Below, in pieces: positions 15,943 to 25,708 of a stretch of DNA of 64,000 nt. The first letter of the stretch is position 1; each line of letters starts with the position of its first letter. A program made the translations under genes and the position numbers. The notes under the pieces are model-generated. The model ran no database searches. It was not told the origin of the DNA and saw only the letters and a program-made list of their open reading frames with translations. This DNA is from Aquitalea denitrificans (lineage in GTDB: Bacteria > Pseudomonadota > Gammaproteobacteria > Burkholderiales > Chromobacteriaceae), in assembly GCF_009856625.1 (NCBI RefSeq), contig NZ_CP047241.1, positions 372,001-436,000 on the forward strand, given 5' to 3'.

Positions 15943-17961
15943 TTAATCTTCGGAGGGCTTGGTGGTTTTTTCTGCCAGCATGGCCGTCAGGCTGGCCAGC
16001 CGCGATTTGCCCTCGCTCTTGCTGACCACCGGTTCTGCGCCCGGTCGACCGAAGTGGCGCAGATCACTGCCGTCTATTTCTGCGATGAAGCGTGACGGTT
16101 CGACAAACTGCCATTCTCCGGCGCGGCGGCGTTTTACGCAGTAGCTCAGCGTGAGCATGCGCTGGGCGCGGGTGATGCCCACATACATCAGCCGTCTTTC
16201 CTCTTCCACCATACCGTTATCTACCGATTCGCTGTGCGGCAGAATGCCTTCCTCGGTGCCCACCAGGAAAACATAGGGGTATTCCAGGCCCTTGGACGCG
16301 TGCAGAGTGGACATTTTCACTGCGTCGACTTCGCCTTCGTCACGCCCTTCCAGCATGGTGATCAGGGCGATGGTTTGCGATAGCTCGATCAGGTTCTTGC
16401 CATCGGCCTCGCCCTTCTTGGCCAGCCATGCCACCAGCTCCAGCACATTCTTCCACTTGGTTTCGGCAATGCGCGGGCTGTCCTCGCTGTCATACAGCCA
16501 GGCTTCGTAGCCAATGGCCTTGACCAGCTCCATCGCCAGTTCGCCGGCAGCTTCGCGGATGACGCGATATTGCAGGCGGTTGATGAACTCGCAGAACTGG
16601 CTGAGCGGTTCCAGTTGGGCAGTTTGCACCTGCACCCGGAAGCCGGGCTCGACGGCGCTGGCAAACAGGCTTTTGCCGCATTGTCCGGCCCAGCCGCCCA
16701 GTTTTTCCAGCGTCCCGGCTCCCACGCCGCGCTTGGGCGTGGTGACGGCGCGGATGAAGGCCGGGTCGTCATCCGGATTGGTCAGCAGCCGCAGGTAGGC
16801 CAGCACGTCCTTGATTTCCGGCTTGTCGAAGAAGCTTTGTCCGCCAGCCATCTGGTAGGGGATGCGCTGGTTGCGTAGTGCCTGTTCGAAAATACGGGCC
16901 TGGTAATTGCCGCGATAGAGGATGGCGTAGTCTTTGAACTCGGTACGATATTCAAACTTGTGCGCCATCAGCCGCTGTACCACCAGCTCGGCTTCGTGCT
17001 CTTCGTCCTTGCATTGCACCACATGGATGGGCTCGCCCAGGCCCAGTTCACTCCATAGCTGTTTCTCGAACAGCTTGGGATTATTGGAAATCACCGAGTT
17101 GGCCGCGCGCAGGATACGCGCGGTGGAGCGGTAGTTCTGTTCCAGCTTGATGATGCGCAGCTGCGGGTAGTCCTGTTGCAGCAGGCGCAGGTTTTCCATA
17201 TTGGCCCCGCGCCAGGCGTAGATGGACTGGTCGTCATCCCCCACCGCAGTGAATTGTCCGCGTACGCCGGCCAGCAGCTTCACCAACTGGTACTGGCAGG
17301 TGTTGGTGTCCTGGTATTCATCAATCAACAGGTAATGCAGCTTGCCCTGCCACTTGAGCAGCACTTCCGGGTGGGTTTTGAACAGCTGTACCGGCAGGCG
17401 GATCAGGTCGTCAAAATCCACCGCCTGATACGCCGTCAGCGTGTCCTGATAGGCCAGATAGGTGCGGGCGCAGATGCTTTCCCATTCGCCTTCTGCCTCC
17501 ACCAGCATCTGGTCCGGGCCTTTCAGGTCGTTTTTCCATAGCGAAATCTGGCTTTGCACCTTGCGCACTTCGTCCTTGTGCGTGCTTTTCAGGATGTCGG
17601 CGATGATCTTGCCGGCATCAAACGCGTCCAGGATGGAAAACTGGGGCTTATAGCCCAGGTGTGTGGCTTCCTGGCGCAGGATCTGCATGCCCAGCGAGTG
17701 AAAGGTGGAAACGGTAATGCCGCGGATTTCCTGTGCCGTGAGCAACTTGCCCACTCGTTCCAGCATTTCGCGGGCAGCCTTGTTGGTAAAGGTAATGGCT
17801 GCGATATGGCGTGCCGGGATATTGCCGTGGCGGATCAGATGGGTGATCTTGAAGGTAATGACGCGGGTTTTGCCGGAGCCGGCTCCCGCCAGCACCAGCA
17901 GTGGGCCGTCAAGGTGATGGATTGCTTCGCGTTGCGGTGGGTTGAGCTGTGGTGCGGACAT
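15943..17961 (-). CDS. rep: ATP-dependent DNA helicase Rep
   Basis: A 672-aa superfamily-1A 3'-5' helicase. Motifs in order: Walker A GAGSGKT (residues 26-32), ITFTNKAAREM (Ia), DEYQDTN (II), VGDDDQSIYAWRGA (III), EQNYRST (IV), the TLHASKGLEY region (V) and VGITRAQ (VI). Length and motif wording (ARHIAAITFTNKAAREM, PEIKDLLAYLR-like) are closer to E. coli Rep than to UvrD. Rep clears proteins ahead of replication forks. An in-frame ATG 32 codons upstream (18057) gives a low-complexity extension that is probably not translated. It shares a short divergent promoter region with apaH. Confidence 0.93.
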   Translation of the reverse strand: MSAPQLNPPQREAIHHLDGPLLVLAGAGSGKTRVITFKITHLIRHGNIPARHIAAITFTNKAAREMLERVGKLLTAQEIRGITVSTFHSLGMQILRQEATHLGYKPQFSILDAFDAGKIIADILKSTHKDEVRKVQSQISLWKNDLKGPDQMLVEAEGEWESICARTYLAYQDTLTAYQAVDFDDLIRLPVQLFKTHPEVLLKWQGKLHYLLIDEYQDTNTCQYQLVKLLAGVRGQFTAVGDDDQSIYAWRGANMENLRLLQQDYPQLRIIKLEQNYRSTARILRAANSVISNNPKLFEKQLWSELGLGEPIHVVQCKDEEHEAELVVQRLMAHKFEYRTEFKDYAILYRGNYQARIFEQALRNQRIPYQMAGGQSFFDKPEIKDVLAYLRLLTNPDDDPAFIRAVTTPKRGVGAGTLEKLGGWAGQCGKSLFASAVEPGFRVQVQTAQLEPLSQFCEFINRLQYRVIREAAGELAMELVKAIGYEAWLYDSEDSPRIAETKWKNVLELVAWLAKKGEADGKNLIELSQTIALITMLEGRDEGEVDAVKMSTLHASKGLEYPYVFLVGTEEGILPHSESVDNGMVEEERRLMYVGITRAQRMLTLSYCVKRRRAGEWQFVEPSRFIAEIDGSDLRHFGRPGAEPVVSKSEGKSRLASLTAMLAEKTTKPSED

Positions 17962-18120
17962 GGATGGAGTTCCGGCGGTGAGGCTGGGCCGTCGCGGTGC
18001 GCAGGGCTGATCCGGGCGGCGTAGCATCGTGGTAACCAAGGCCGTGCATTGTAGCATGCGGTATCATGAGACTATCCGCGGCCGGACGAAACATGGCCTG
18101 CCGCATTGTCAGAGGTGAAG

Positions 18121-18942
18121 ATGGCAACATACGCAATCGGCGATATCCAGGGCTGTTTCGGCCCATTCCAGCAACTGCTGCACATGATCGATTTCAATCC
18201 CGGCAAAGACACCTTGTGGCTGACTGGTGATCTGGTCAATCGCGGTCCGGAGTCCCTGCAGGTGCTGCGCTGGGTATTCCAGCAACAGGACAGGGTGCAG
18301 ATCGTGCTGGGCAATCATGACCTGCATCTGCTGGCCGTGTCAGAGGGCTTTGGCAAGCTGCATCGCAGTGATACCGTGGATGATATTCTCAACGCTGCCG
18401 ACGGCAAGGTGCTGCTGGACTGGCTGCGCTGTCAGCCATTGATGATTGCCGAGCACGGTCATGCCATGGTGCATGCCGGACTGCTGCCAGAGTGGAGCAT
18501 CGACCGGGCTCTGCGCCTGGCGGAAGAGGTGGAGAATGGCTTGTCCGGCCCCTACTACCGCGAATTCCTGTCACGGCTATATGGCAACAAGCCGGTCAGA
18601 TGGTCTGATGAACTCAAGGGCGCTGAGCGGCTGCGCGTCATCGTCAATGCCATGACCCGCATGCGCTTCATCACGCGGGACGGAGAGATCGATCTGGCCT
18701 ACAAGGGCGAGCGCGATGGTGCGCCAGCCAACCTGATTCCCTGGTTCGAGGCCAAGGGCCGGCGCAGCAGCCATACCCCCATTATCTGTGGCCATTGGTC
18801 GGCGCTGGGCCTGTACCTGACTGAAGATATTCTGGCCATCGACAGCGGCTGCCTGTGGGGTGGGAGTCTTACTGCACTTCGGCTGGAGGACAGGCAGGCA
18901 TTTTCTCTGCCGTGTCCGGCGTATCGGGAAGTGGCAGCCTGA
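18121..18942 (+). CDS. apaH: Bis(5'-nucleosyl)-tetraphosphatase, symmetrical
   Basis: ApaH splits Ap4A to two ADP and also removes Np4 caps from RNA. The 273-aa product has the metallophosphatase motifs GDIQGC (residues 7-12), GDLVNRGPES (about 35-44) and GNHDLHLL (about 63-70), and the later CGHW motif. AGAGG lies five bases before the ATG at 18121. The last 74 bases overlap, tail to tail, the coding sequence of the acyltransferase on the other strand. Confidence 0.97.
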   Translation: MATYAIGDIQGCFGPFQQLLHMIDFNPGKDTLWLTGDLVNRGPESLQVLRWVFQQQDRVQIVLGNHDLHLLAVSEGFGKLHRSDTVDDILNAADGKVLLDWLRCQPLMIAEHGHAMVHAGLLPEWSIDRALRLAEEVENGLSGPYYREFLSRLYGNKPVRWSDELKGAERLRVIVNAMTRMRFITRDGEIDLAYKGERDGAPANLIPWFEAKGRRSSHTPIICGHWSALGLYLTEDILAIDSGCLWGGSLTALRLEDRQAFSLPCPAYREVAA

Positions 18943-19699
18943 GGCCCAGACACACTTCACGGAATGCACGTTCCGACAGGGCGAAGCGGGAAGTCAACTC
19001 GCCTTCGCCCGCTTTCAGCGGCTGGCCGTAGGTCAGCGCCACTTCCATCGCTGGCTGTGCCAGGATCAGCTTGATGCTCTGCCAGAAAGTGGTGTCGCCG
19101 GCATAGGCCGGTGCCGTGGTCAGGCTGCCGTCCGGCAACTGATAGCGCATGGAAACGGGCTGTACCGTGCTGCGTGAGGGCAGGGCGGCTTCAAACAGCG
19201 ATGCCTTGAAGGGCAGGATGCCACTGCCATCCGAGGTGGTGGCTTCCGGAAAGACTGCCATGCAGCTGCCCTTGCCCAAGGCATCGGCCAGCAGCTGATT
19301 CACCCGACTGGCATCGCGGCGATTGCTGCGGTCGATGAACAAGGTACCGCCGGCATTCACCACCCAGCCTATCAGCGGCCAGGAGCGAATCTCCCGTTTG
19401 GCAACAAAGCGCGACACCGTGCAGCTACTGAGTACGAATATATCCAGCCAGGAAACATGGTTGGCCACCAGCAGGGTATTGGGCGGATAGAAGCCGGGAT
19501 TCACGCCCTCCACCCGCACCGTGATGCCGAGAATCTTCAGCAGATGACCGGACCAGCGGCGCGTTACCACGGCACGCTCGGCCTGGGCCAGATGCGGATA
19601 GCGGGTGGCAACGATAAAAATACCCAGGGCAATGTGGCTGACCAAGCGCAGCAAGCGGCTGGCGCGGGTAAGAAAAGACGTAGTGGCAGATGACTTCAA
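18869..19699 (-). CDS. 1-acyl-sn-glycerol-3-phosphate acyltransferase-like protein
   Basis: A 276-aa PlsC-family acyltransferase. The HX4D catalytic motif is NHVSWLD (near residue 80) and the substrate-binding motif is FPEATTSDG (near residue 152). One hydrophobic N-terminal segment (about 15-32) probably inserts into the inner membrane. Such enzymes make phosphatidic acid or acylate ornithine lipids; which one cannot be told here. The C-terminal 24 codons overlap the end of apaH on the opposite strand. Confidence 0.9.
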   Translation of the reverse strand: MKSSATTSFLTRASRLLRLVSHIALGIFIVATRYPHLAQAERAVVTRRWSGHLLKILGITVRVEGVNPGFYPPNTLLVANHVSWLDIFVLSSCTVSRFVAKREIRSWPLIGWVVNAGGTLFIDRSNRRDASRVNQLLADALGKGSCMAVFPEATTSDGSGILPFKASLFEAALPSRSTVQPVSMRYQLPDGSLTTAPAYAGDTTFWQSIKLILAQPAMEVALTYGQPLKAGEGELTSRFALSERAFREVCLGLRLPLPDTPDTAEKMPACPPAEVQ

Positions 19700-19741
19700 G
19701 ATACGCGGCGCTTCATGTGCGGGTTTGAATGATTTGCCACT

Positions 19742-20557
19742 CTAGCATGGCTGGCATAGTGGACAATAGTAGGAACTTCGCTGTCCCTGTCGTATCTGTC
19801 GTATCGGGCTGCTGCAGATGCGACAGGCTTCCTCTTGCCGATCATAAACATAGTAGTCCTGCTGGAAGTAGCCAGACTTGCCATCCGTATTGACAAAGTC
19901 GCGTAGCGTGCTGCCGCCGGCTTCGATGGCTAGTCCCAGAACCCGCCTGATTTCCGCTGCCAAGCGTCGACAGTCGGCCAGGCTCAGGTCGCGGGCGGCG
20001 CGGGTCGGATTGATACCGGCATGGAATAAGGATTCATTGGCGTAGATATTGCCCACGCCCACCACCACATGATTGTCCATGATGGCCAGCTTGATGGCCG
20101 ATCCGCGCTTGGCAATGGCGGCATGCAGGATGTCGCCATCGAAACCATCGGAAAGCGGCTCCGGTCCAAGGTCTTTCAGTAGCGGGTGAAATTCCAGCGG
20201 GCCCACATGCCACAGCATGGCGCCGAAGCGGCGCGGGTCACGATAGCGCAGCACGTGGCTACCCAGCTTCAGGTCAATGTGATCATGTTTTTGCACCGGG
20301 GTGTCGGCAGGTACGTAACGCAGGCTGCCGGACATCCCCAGGTGGATCAGCAGGGTTCCGCTATCAAAATGAACCAGCAGGTACTTGGCACGGCGCGTGA
20401 CTGCGCGTACTGTCAGACCGGCAAGGATGGCGCCCAGTTGTGGGGGGACTGGCCAGCGCAAGCGGCCTTCGCGCACAATCGCACCTTGCAGGGTGGCACC
20501 ATCCAGATAAGGCGCAACACCGCGACGGGTTGTTTCCACTTCGGGCAGTTCGGGCAT
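19742..20557 (-). CDS. mutM: Formamidopyrimidine-DNA glycosylase
   Basis: MutM (Fpg) excises 8-oxoguanine and nicks the abasic site. The 271-aa product begins MPELPEVET, with the catalytic Pro2 and Glu3, and ends in the C4 zinc finger CRICSSPI...YYCPLCQ. The NIYANESLF helix-two-turn-helix region is present. Length is normal. It is divergent from the TPR lipoprotein gene, with 81 bp between starts. Confidence 0.98.
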   Translation of the reverse strand: MPELPEVETTRRGVAPYLDGATLQGAIVREGRLRWPVPPQLGAILAGLTVRAVTRRAKYLLVHFDSGTLLIHLGMSGSLRYVPADTPVQKHDHIDLKLGSHVLRYRDPRRFGAMLWHVGPLEFHPLLKDLGPEPLSDGFDGDILHAAIAKRGSAIKLAIMDNHVVVGVGNIYANESLFHAGINPTRAARDLSLADCRRLAAEIRRVLGLAIEAGGSTLRDFVNTDGKSGYFQQDYYVYDRQEEACRICSSPIRQIRQGQRSSYYCPLCQPC

Positions 20558-20638
20558 GCTGCTTTCGCTTTCAGGACAAGATTGACTAGATCAAATAACC
20601 GAGCGTGCTATTCTACGCGTTCAACCGGCACAGACTCC

Positions 20639-22399
20639 ATGCGAATGAAACCGCTGAATCGATCCCTTTCCCTGTTGCTGGTGCTGCTGTTGTCAGCCTG
20701 CACCAGCATGAAGACCCCCTTGCTTGCCAAGCAGCCGGCCACCACTACCGAGCAAGCTGCTGATGATGAAACCGCTGCCGCAGCCGAGGATAATCCCAAT
20801 CTGCCCCGACTGGAGCTGACGCCGCAAATCGTCTATGGCGTACTGGCCAGCGAAATTGCCGCCCAGCGTGGTGCTGCTGGTTCATCTGCCGCAACCTATC
20901 TGGACCTTGCCCGCCAGACCAGAGACCCACGGCTGGCGCAGCGCGCTGCCGAATTCGCCCTGTTCACCGGCCAGCTCAAGGATGCTGCTGATGCGCTGGC
21001 GCTATGGATGGAGCTGGATCCCAGCTCGCAGATCCCGCGCGAACAGCTGTTCATTACCATGCTGCGTTCGGGCAAACTGGCGGAAAGCCAGCCCTTGGTG
21101 GAGGACCTGCTCAAGCGCGAGCCGCAACGTGCACCGGACATCTTTGTGCAGCTGGCCCGCCTGACTGCGCGTCAGAACGACAAGCAGGCGGCCTATGCGC
21201 TGGTCAATCGCCTGGCCAGTCAGTATCCGGATTTGCCGGAAGCCCGTTTTGCCGTGATCGCGGTGGCCGCCGAAGTGAATGACGATGCCTCCATCCAGCG
21301 CGAATTCGACCGGCTGGCGCAAATCGCCCCCAAGTGGGATTTGCCCGTTGCCTGGCAGACCGACCGTCTGCGTCGTATCCGCCTGGGGCAGGCAATAGAC
21401 TTCCTGCAGCAGGAGCTGGCACGTCGACCGGATGCCGGGCTGGAGCTGCGCATGGCGTATCCGCGCCTGCTGGTGGGGGCCAAACGCTTCCCGGAAGCAC
21501 GTACGGCCTTTGAAGCGCTGCTACGGCAGAATCCGGATAACGCAGAACTGCTTTATGCATCCGGTCTGCTGGCCTACCAGCTGCGCGACCTGGCTGCTGC
21601 CGATCAGCGGTTGACGGCTGCTTTGCAGCAAAGACATCCGGAATCCGACTTCATCCGCTTCACCCTGGGGCAAGTGGCCGAAGACCGCCAGGACAAGGCG
21701 GTAGCACGGCAATGGTATGAAAGCGTGGGGGCCGGACAGCAGTTTTTGCAGGCCCAGGCGCGGCTGGCGGCGCTGGATGCCGAAGCAGGCCGGCTAGACC
21801 AGGCCTTGCAACGCCTGGCACCGCTGGGGCAGGGCGAGCAGGAAAAAGTGCAGTTGGCCATGCAACAGGCCGAGCTGGCGCGCCATGCCAAGCGCTATGA
21901 CCTTTCCTTCCGTATTCTGAGTCAGGCGCTGGAAAACTGGCCGCGCTCGCCCGAGCTGCTGTACGACCGTGCGCTGGTGTCGGATCAGCTGGGTAATCTG
22001 GGTGATGCCGAACGCGATCTGAAAACCCTGCTCAAGGAAAAACCGGATGACCCGCAGGCACTAAACGCCTTGGGCTATACCCTGGCTAATCGCAGCAATC
22101 GGCATCAGGAAGCGCTGGCTTATATCGAAAAGGCACTGAAAGCCGATCCGGATAATCCGATGATTCTGGACAGCATGGGCTGGGTACTGTTCAAGCTGGG
22201 GCGCAACGAGGCTGCACTCAAATACCTGGAGCGCTCTTATTCCGCCATGCAGGACAGCGAGGTAGCCGCTCATCTGGGTGAAGTGATGTGGAAGCTGGGT
22301 CGCAAACAGGATGCACTCAGTCTGTGGCGTCAGGCACTGGCCAAAGACCCGGACAATGAAACACTGCAGGATGCGCTCAAGCGCTTTCATCTGCCATGA
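20639..22399 (+). CDS. TPR-repeat lipoprotein
   Basis: A 586-aa exported protein. The N-terminus is a lipoprotein signal with lipobox LLSAC near residue 18. The rest is a tetratricopeptide-repeat superhelix: repeated pairs of helices from about residue 60, with clear repeats near the C-terminus (DPQALNALGYTLANR, DPDNPMILDSMGWVLFKLGRNEAALKYLERS). TPR lipoproteins at this place, directly before lolB, are common in beta-proteobacteria, and a scaffolding role in the envelope is likely; the exact function is unknown. Its stop overlaps the lolB start (ATGA). Confidence 0.9.
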   Translation: MRMKPLNRSLSLLLVLLLSACTSMKTPLLAKQPATTTEQAADDETAAAAEDNPNLPRLELTPQIVYGVLASEIAAQRGAAGSSAATYLDLARQTRDPRLAQRAAEFALFTGQLKDAADALALWMELDPSSQIPREQLFITMLRSGKLAESQPLVEDLLKREPQRAPDIFVQLARLTARQNDKQAAYALVNRLASQYPDLPEARFAVIAVAAEVNDDASIQREFDRLAQIAPKWDLPVAWQTDRLRRIRLGQAIDFLQQELARRPDAGLELRMAYPRLLVGAKRFPEARTAFEALLRQNPDNAELLYASGLLAYQLRDLAAADQRLTAALQQRHPESDFIRFTLGQVAEDRQDKAVARQWYESVGAGQQFLQAQARLAALDAEAGRLDQALQRLAPLGQGEQEKVQLAMQQAELARHAKRYDLSFRILSQALENWPRSPELLYDRALVSDQLGNLGDAERDLKTLLKEKPDDPQALNALGYTLANRSNRHQEALAYIEKALKADPDNPMILDSMGWVLFKLGRNEAALKYLERSYSAMQDSEVAAHLGEVMWKLGRKQDALSLWRQALAKDPDNETLQDALKRFHLP

Positions 22400-22947
22400 A
22401 GCAGGGTATTGCCATCGCATGGCTGGCCAGCAGCCTGTTGCTGGCCGGCTGTGCCAGCGAAACCGTGTTTCGGCCATCTGCTGCGAGTAGTGCGGCCAGA
22501 CAGGACCAGCCGTTCAATGTCAGTGGCCGCATTTCGGTCAATATGGACGGCAAGGGCTCGGTTGGCCAGTTTGAGTGGATGCACCGGCTGAATGACGACC
22601 TGCTGTCGGTCAACAGTCCGCTGGGTACTACAGTGGCACGCCTGCAGCGGGATGCTGCTGGTGTCAGCCTGCAGGCCGATGGCAAAACCTGGCAGGCGGA
22701 CGATGTTGAATCCCTGACGCAGGATGTGCTGGGCTGGACGCTGCCGCTGGGCAACCTGGTGTGGTGGATACGCGGTCTGCCGGCACCTGATGCGCCTTAT
22801 CAGTTTGCCGAGGACGGCAGTCTGACCCAGCAAGGCTGGACCATCCGCTTCGTCAGCGATGCCGATACGCCCTCTCCCTATCCCAAGCGGGTGGACATGC
22901 AGCGCGACAGGCTTACCTTGCGCCTGCTGCCGCAAAACTGGCATTAA
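22396..22947 (+). CDS. lolB: Outer-membrane lipoprotein LolB
   Basis: LolB takes lipoproteins from LolA and inserts them in the outer membrane. The 183-aa product has a lipobox (LLAGC, near residue 17), then the single beta-barrel typical of LolB (FNVSGRISVNMDGKGSVGQFEW, the WxLPLGNLxWWIRG motif). The start overlaps the preceding stop by four bases, so the two are translationally coupled. ispE follows 42 bp later, the conserved order. Confidence 0.93.
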   Translation: MKQGIAIAWLASSLLLAGCASETVFRPSAASSAARQDQPFNVSGRISVNMDGKGSVGQFEWMHRLNDDLLSVNSPLGTTVARLQRDAAGVSLQADGKTWQADDVESLTQDVLGWTLPLGNLVWWIRGLPAPDAPYQFAEDGSLTQQGWTIRFVSDADTPSPYPKRVDMQRDRLTLRLLPQNWH

Positions 22948-22989
22948 ACCCCCGCTGTTCTCCAGATACTTATCCGGATTCATTGCTGC

Positions 22990-23841
22990 ATGACTTCACA
23001 TTTCCATTCCTATCCTGCCCCGGCCAAGCTCAATCTGCTACTGCACATCGTGGGCAAGCGTGCCGATGGCTACCATCTGCTGGAAACCGTGTTTCGCTTT
23101 ATCAACTACAGCGATACGGTAGAACTGGCCGTGCGTGACGATGGCCAGATCGTATTGCTCAACCCGATAGAGGGCGTTGAACCCGAGCGGGATCTCACCG
23201 TTCGCGCTGCGCGCTTGCTGCAACAGCGCAGTGCTTGCACGCAGGGTGTCAGCATTCGCCTGAGCAAACGTATCCCGATGGGGGGCGGATTGGGCGGTGG
23301 CAGTTCGGATGCCGCCACGGTTTTGCTGGCACTGAATCATTTGTGGCAGACAAATTATTCGCGCGAACAATTGATGGAAATGGGTTTGCAACTGGGAGCA
23401 GACGTTCCGGTGTTTATTTTTGGCAAAAATGCGCTGGCTACCGGAATCGGTGAAAAACTCAATGAAATCAATTTGCAACCGGCGTGGTATGTTGTAATTC
23501 ACCCCGGTGTTCATGTACCTACTGCAGAAATATTTAAGAAATTTGCAGGAAGGGTGTTGACAGAGGAAGGCCGCATCAGCATAATGCGAATCCTCGAAAC
23601 AACGCAGCAACGACGAAACGCGCTGCAGCAGGTTGTTTCAGAGCTGTACCCGGCGGTGAATGAAGTACTGAGCGAGTTGAAAAAATATGGTTCGCCGCTG
23701 ATGACTGGTTCCGGAGCATGTGTGTTCCTTGAGTGCCAGTCAAAGGAAGAAGCCGATAAAGTTTATCAGGCAATGTCCGTAAAGTATAAGGGATTTGTTG
23801 CGGAAGGGCTGAATAGCCACCCCTTGTTGGACATTGTTTAA
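22990..23841 (+). CDS. ispE: 4-diphosphocytidyl-2-C-methyl-D-erythritol kinase
   Basis: IspE phosphorylates CDP-ME in the MEP isoprenoid pathway. The 283-aa GHMP kinase shows PAPAKLNLLLHIVGKRADGYH at its N-terminus, the ATP-binding loop PMGGGLGGGSSDAA near residue 100 and the C-terminal TGSGACVF motif. Base use becomes AT-richer in the last third, but the family motifs stay intact. tRNA-Gln follows after eight bases and may share the transcript. Confidence 0.97.
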   Translation: MTSHFHSYPAPAKLNLLLHIVGKRADGYHLLETVFRFINYSDTVELAVRDDGQIVLLNPIEGVEPERDLTVRAARLLQQRSACTQGVSIRLSKRIPMGGGLGGGSSDAATVLLALNHLWQTNYSREQLMEMGLQLGADVPVFIFGKNALATGIGEKLNEINLQPAWYVVIHPGVHVPTAEIFKKFAGRVLTEEGRISIMRILETTQQRRNALQQVVSELYPAVNEVLSELKKYGSPLMTGSGACVFLECQSKEEADKVYQAMSVKYKGFVAEGLNSHPLLDIV

Positions 23842-23849
23842 AAGTTTAT

Positions 23850-23924
23850 TGGGGAGTCGCCAAGTGGTAAGGCACCGGATTTTGATTCCGGCATTCGTAG
23901 GTTCGATCCCTACCTCCCCAGCCA
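23850..23924 (+). tRNA. tRNA-Gln (anticodon TTG)
   Basis: Acceptor TGGGGAG/CTCCCCA, anticodon stem CCGGA/TCCGG with loop TTTTGAT, T-stem GTAGG/CCTAC with loop TTCGATC. The anticodon TTG reads CAA. Discriminator G and an encoded CCA at the 3' end. It lies between ispE and prs, a conserved place for this gene. Confidence 0.97.
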
Positions 23925-23951
23925 AGACTTTCTCTCAATAGAGAGAGCATG

Positions 23952-23990
23952 AAAAAAGCGTGTAAGAATCCCTTACACGCTTTTTCTTTA
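23952..23990 (+). terminator. Rho-independent terminator after tRNA-Gln
   Basis: GCGTGTAAG and CTTACACGC form a perfect stem flanked by an A-run and by TTTTTCTTT. It ends the ispE/tRNA-Gln transcript 27 bp before prs. Confidence 0.9.
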
Positions 23991-24012
23991 TCCTGCTAAG
24001 GCAAATGGAATC

Positions 24013-24996
24013 ATGGCGTCATACGACAGTTTGATGGTATTTACCGGGACCGCTAACCCGGAACTCGCTCAAAACGTGGTCAAGCATCTGGATATCTCCT
24101 TGGGCCGTGCCGATGTCGGCAAGTTCAGCGATGGCGAAGTCGCCGTTGAACTGCTGGAGAATGTCCGCGGTCGCGACGTTTTCATCCTGCAGTCCACCTG
24201 TGCCCCCACCAATGACAACCTGATGGAAATCCTGACCATGGCCGACGCGCTCAAGCGTGCTTCCGCCGGCCGGATTACCGCAGCCATTCCGTATTTTGGC
24301 TACGCCCGTCAGGACCGTCGTCCGCGTTCTGCCCGTGTGCCGATCTCCGCCAAGCTGGTAGCCAATATGCTGACCAGCGCCGGTATCGATCGTGTATTGA
24401 CCGTCGATCTGCATGCCGACCAGATTCAGGGCTTCTTTGATATCCCGGTGGATAACGTCTACGCTACGCCGGTCCTGCTGAAGGACATCCGTTCCCAGCG
24501 CATTGACGATCTGATCGTGGTGAGCCCCGATGTTGGCGGTGTGGTACGTGCCCGCGCCATGGCCAAGGCACTGAACACTGATCTCGCCATCATCGACAAG
24601 CGTCGTCCCAAGGCCAATGTGGCCGAGGTGATGAACATCATCGGTGATGTATCCGGTCGTACCTGTCTGATCGTGGATGACATGATCGACACCGCCAATA
24701 CCCTGTGCAAGGCCGCTTCTGCGCTGAAAGAGCGCGGTGCCCAGCGCGTGCTGGCTTATGCTACCCATGCGATTTTCTCCGGTCAGGCCGTGGATCGCAT
24801 CAAGAATTCCGACATCGACATGGTCGTTGTCACCGACACCATTCCGTTGACTGCTCAGGCCCTGGCCTGCCCGAACATCCGGGTTGCCAGCATTGCCGGC
24901 CTGCTGGCCGAAACGCTGCGCCGCATCAACAACGAGGAATCGGTGTCCTACCTCTTCAATGAGGAACTGGTTTCGTCGGGCGCTTGCCTGCCGTAA
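24013..24996 (+). CDS. prs: Ribose-phosphate pyrophosphokinase
   Basis: Prs makes PRPP from ribose 5-phosphate and ATP for purine, pyrimidine, His, Trp and NAD synthesis. The 327-aa product has [16 protein letters not shown], the ATP-binding [26 protein letters not shown] and the PRPP loop [14 protein letters not shown]. It is slightly longer than the 315-aa E. coli enzyme because of a short C-terminal extension. Confidence 0.98.
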   Translation: MASYDSLMVFTGTANPELAQNVVKHLDISLGRADVGKFSDGEVAVELLENVRGRDVFILQSTCAPTNDNLMEILTMADALKRASAGRITAAIPYFGYARQDRRPRSARVPISAKLVANMLTSAGIDRVLTVDLHADQIQGFFDIPVDNVYATPVLLKDIRSQRIDDLIVVSPDVGGVVRARAMAKALNTDLAIIDKRRPKANVAEVMNIIGDVSGRTCLIVDDMIDTANTLCKAASALKERGAQRVLAYATHAIFSGQAVDRIKNSDIDMVVVTDTIPLTAQALACPNIRVASIAGLLAETLRRINNEESVSYLFNEELVSSGACLP

Positions 24997-25056
24997 CATC
25001 AGGCCCGCTGGTCGCGGCGGGGCTGGTGCCTTCAACTTGAAATACTGGAGCTTTAC

Positions 25057-25617
25057 ATGTCTTATGAACTGATCGCCGCCAAGCGCGAAGAGATGGGTAC
25101 TGGTGCGAGCCGCCGCCTGCGTCACGCTGGCAAACTGCCGGCCGTGGTATACGGCAATGGCGCTGCTGAGTCCATCGTTCTGGACCACAACACCATTTTT
25201 TACGCACTGAAGGAAGAGGCTTTCCACTCTGCGATCCTGGATCTGGTTATCGACGGCCAGAAGCAAGCAGTTATCCTGCGTGACTTCCAGAACCACCCGT
25301 ACAAACAGCAAGTGATGCACATTGATTTCCAACGTGTTGACCTGAGCCAAAAAGTACACGTGAAGATTCAATTGCACTTCGTTAACGCCGACCAATCGGA
25401 CGCCGTTAAGCTGCAAGGTGCCAAGATCAGCCACATCATCAATGAAGTGGAAGTTCGCGCTCTGCCGGGCGACCTGCCGAAGTTCATCGACGTTGACCTG
25501 TCCGCCATCAAGGTAGGTGAAGCTGTACACCTGTCCGACCTGAAACTGCCGGCCGGCGTTGAAATCGCTGCCCTGGTACGTGGCGAAGACGCAGCCATTG
25601 CTCTGGCCAACGCCTAA
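25057..25617 (+). CDS. rplY: Ribosomal protein bL25, long CTC form
   Basis: bL25 binds 5S rRNA. The 186-aa product has the N-terminal L25 domain (about residues 1-92: AAKREEMGTGASRRLRHAGKLPAVVYG) and the C-terminal CTC beta domain (about 93-180), as in the general stress protein Ctc. prs is 60 bp upstream and a terminator follows. Confidence 0.97.
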   Translation: MSYELIAAKREEMGTGASRRLRHAGKLPAVVYGNGAAESIVLDHNTIFYALKEEAFHSAILDLVIDGQKQAVILRDFQNHPYKQQVMHIDFQRVDLSQKVHVKIQLHFVNADQSDAVKLQGAKISHIINEVEVRALPGDLPKFIDVDLSAIKVGEAVHLSDLKLPAGVEIAALVRGEDAAIALANA

Positions 25618-25640
25618 GCATTAGTGCTTGTTTGACAAGG

Positions 25641-25679
25641 GCTCGTTGTCAGGCTTTAGCCTGCAGCGAGCTTTTTTAT
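25641..25679 (+). terminator. Rho-independent terminator after rplY
   Basis: GCTCGTTG pairs with CAGCGAGC and the inner CAGGC with GCCTG around a TTTA loop; then CTTTTTTATT. It is a strong two-part stem that ends about 30 bp before the pth start. Confidence 0.9.
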
Positions 25680-25708
25680 TGCAAGCTCATTTACTGGAAG
25701 TGTCGATC

